Assembly: GCA_033439765.1 (NCBI GenBank)
Contig: JAULSN010000005.1
Location: forward strand, 3,735,001-3,799,000
Source: Lasiosphaeria ovina
Taxonomy: Eukaryota > Ascomycota > Sordariomycetes > Sordariales > Lasiosphaeriaceae
Length of the DNA: 64,000 nt
Direction: 5' to 3'
The notes beneath the pieces are model-generated. The model was not told the origin of the DNA. It searched no databases and saw only the letters and a list, made by a program, of their open reading frames with translations. Below, one piece after another: positions 61,872 through 64,000 of this stretch (position 1 is the stretch's first letter; each line of letters starts with the position of its first letter). The translations under genes and the position numbers were made by a program.

Positions 61872-62588
61872 CTATTTGTCCTGTATGTCCCAGACCGAGC
61901 CGATTTGAGATAGCTTGCCGCCGCCGTGTGTCACTATTCTCTCGATGACCTTCTGCACCGCATCGACCTCTTCGCGCGTGAAGCCGAGTCTCAAGCATCC
62001 TTTCAGATTCCAGTCGGTCGGTCCCTTTGAGTCCTGGCACAAGATAGCTAGTAGGATGACAAGTTCCGATTCAGTGATGTCCAAGACCGAGTGGCCAGAG
62101 AGGAACAGTCCATACGAGATGTCGGTCGAGATACATTCTGATCGTGTTAGCGACGCCCGGAAGCACTATTTGGATTCATACCAAGGTCCGCATGGGCACC
62201 GCACGCCGCGTGATTTGTGTCTTGAGCTCCACGGTATATGGCGTTGAGATGTTGAACCCCCCTCGCGTTGTTCTCCTTGTCAGGTGTCCATCCCGCTCTG
62301 TATGAAGGCCTCCTGTTGTTGCTTGACATGCGAGAGCTATCAGCGGGGCCTCTCGCACCTTGTGGAGGAGTGATCCTGGTCCTGCTCTTGCTCCACAGCC
62401 GCTAGTGAATGAAACGCTAGCATGACTTTCGGAATGCCACTGAGGATGATGCACTTGATCATAGCCTCTCTCAATCTTCTAGCCAAGTGCTTCCGTGACT
62501 CCGGCGTCTTGAGATGCTCGGCCTGTAGGAGGTGTTGGTACAGTGCGCCAATGTGTGATTGTTGTCCACTCCCGATCAGGGCAGCGGC
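61872..62588 (-). CDS. Carboxymuconolactone-decarboxylase/AhpD-like protein, 5' end not found
   Basis: Three exons join in frame: 62359-62588, 62182-62312 and 61872-62137 (introns with GTGCGA and GTATGA donors). They encode AALIGSGQQSHIGALYQHLL through REAMIKCIILSGIPKVMLAF, then YRAGWTPDKENNARGVQHLN then AIYRG, then DISYGLFLSGHSVLDITESE to a stop. The block pattern (helical, CMD/AhpD-like; GIP and ISYGLFLSGHSVL segments) fits fungal members of this superfamily. Some have a redox Cys pair, which is not evident here. The expected first about 30 residues and an ATG were not located, so it may be 5'-truncated. Confidence 0.5.
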
Positions 62589-62787
62589 CTAGACCTAGAG
62601 GACGATCTGATCAGCGCAAGTCTTTGGACCTGTCGGAAGACAAACCATCGTGAAGTACCAACACTCCTGTCTCCATCTCTCTGGAAACACCTGCCTTGAC
62701 CAAGCAAAGGGATCGTGAATTGAAGCATCCTGTGCGGTCGTCGGCAGCGTGCGCGCCACCCCGTGGTCATTTCCGAAGTTGTCCTGA

Positions 62788-64000
62788 GTTTTTACAATAC
62801 CGCTGGAGGATCGAAAGGACCTTCGATGCTTAACGCGGGCACGTGTTGCACTCATCGGCATGGGTGGTGTCGGTAAAACTGAAATCGTACGGGCATTCGT
62901 CCACTCCCCGATGGCTACGACAGCTTTCTCTAGCGTCCTATGGGTTTTTGCTCAGTCGCGGACCCAGACCATCAAGTCATTCTCCAAGCTGGCAGCTGCA
63001 CTTGCCCTTGCTCAACCTCTTGCTTCTTCCAACACGATCGATTCCGCTCCGACAGACCTGACAGACACCACGGAGATACCTAGAGAGGTTCATGCTGTTC
63101 TGGACTGGATGACCGAAGAGGACAACCGAGATTGGCTGCTGGTCATTGACAACCTCGACGATTTAGAGTCCTTTGATATACAAGATTTCTTACCAAAGGT
63201 CTCTTTCGGACACATCATCTTCACAAGTCGCCGAAAGAGCGCAGGAAGGCTAGGTCAATCGATCAACATTGGCGTTGTGAGTGATCAGGAGGCCGTGGAA
63301 ATGTCGATGTCGCAGATAACTCGTCAAGACCTACTCGCTGCAGAGATAATGCAAACTGCTGCTCTGTTCCCCGCTAACGACATTCCGCTGGAATTGATGT
63401 GTCAAGGTGGACGGCGAACCGTGTCCCCTGATGGGTGTTTTCTCAGCGGGTTCTTTGAATTTGTACCCCCGGATGGGAATTACGATGCTATTCTCGGCCC
63501 GTTACCTCGGCAATTCTGTCGAACCAGACAGGGCGTTGCCGCAGCCATCGGCACGCTAATATCCTTTTCTCTTATGTCTTGGACAGCAACGAATTCCTTC
63601 TCAGTTCACCTTTTAGTGCACTCTTGACAACAAGGTCATCGACACTTCTGGCAGACGTGATGATATCATATATTCGGCCGTTGGTTTGATAAATCGAGCA
63701 ATCTTTTGGTCGTGCAATACTGGCAATCTCAAACACACTCAATCGCCTTCTGTATGACCAAGCACGCTGCATTCTACAGACACACTACATCACAAAAAAT
63801 GATTGGATAAATTTCCTGCTCGCAAGGAAAAATCTAGTTCTCGGATCTATCGAACTAGGTGATGGCAACCTGGACGAAGCTGAGTCCTTATTATAGTCAT
63901 GTAAACAAGGTCTGCATCGTCATGTGGGTCATCTTCTCCAGGGTGCCGAACCTCTCGACAGTGAACGAGATGTCGCTAACGGCCGTCCATGCGCCGTGTG
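62788..64000 (+). pseudogene. NB-ARC (TPR-type) NLR remnant, runs off the right edge
   Basis: The frame reads FTIPLEDRKDLRCLTRARVA then LIGMGGVGKTEIVRAFVH, a clear NB-ARC P-loop. Walker B follows (DWLLVIDNLDDLESFDIQDF) and then GHIIFTSRRKS. After VSDQEAVEM the ARC part is much shortened, although FSVHLLVHS recalls the segment that normally leads into TPR repeats. A stop falls at 63625-63627, and later GDGNLDEAESLL ends in another stop. The 5' end, before FTIPL, is closed by TGA. It appears to be a decayed NB-ARC-TPR NLR. Confidence 0.75.

Overview
This window is nuclear DNA of a filamentous ascomycete. The spliced gene models, with 50-130 bp GT...AG introns and CTAAT/CTAAC branch points, the fungal gene families and the C-to-T-decayed repeats fit Pezizomycotina, most likely a Sordariomycete. 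The species cannot be named from the sequence alone.

Left half (about 1.6-35.0 kb) is a gene-dense housekeeping block on both strands. It holds a choline-transporter-like membrane protein, a Rab4/Ypt4-type GTPase, the protein O-mannosyltransferase PMT2, mitochondrial ribosomal protein Mrp49/mL61, the permuted mitochondrial GTPase GEP3, a large Tag1-like vacuolar membrane protein (DUF3712), the inner-nuclear-membrane protein Ima1, the N-glycosylation subunit ALG14, mitoribosomal protein mS23 (Rsm25), a mitochondrial PPR protein, a seven-helix rhodopsin-domain membrane protein and an SCP-x-type thiolase. Exon joins were worked out by hand for most of them and the reading frames close. One decayed Copia reverse-transcriptase inverted repeat (about 19.2-19.7 kb) interrupts this block.

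Right half (about 35-64 kb) is an accessory, repeat-marked region full of genes that look like fungal non-self recognition and cell-death components. It starts with three copies of a short terminal-inverted-repeat element, one of which makes up most of an intron of a NACHT-WD40 NLR with twelve near-identical 42-residue WD repeats (HET-E/D/R-like). It continues with a frameshifted pseudogene, a kinase fragment, an intronless PI-PLC-X protein, a small two-exon orphan and a decayed Zn2Cys6 fragment. Next comes a divergent pair, a HeLo-domain pseudokinase and a very large active-looking kinase-ankyrin protein. The window ends with a ketopantoate-reductase fragment, a CMD-like gene lacking a recognisable 5' end, and a decayed NB-ARC NLR running off the edge.

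The most interesting observation is the head-to-head pair at 52.9-60.5 kb. A membrane-perforating-type HeLo bundle fused to a kinase fold lacking catalytic residues is the layout of animal MLKL. Its neighbour, an intact kinase followed by ankyrin repeats, is the layout of RIPK4/ANKK1. They share a 450 bp intergenic region. A RIPK-MLKL-like, necroptosis-style module in a fungus is an inference that can be tested.
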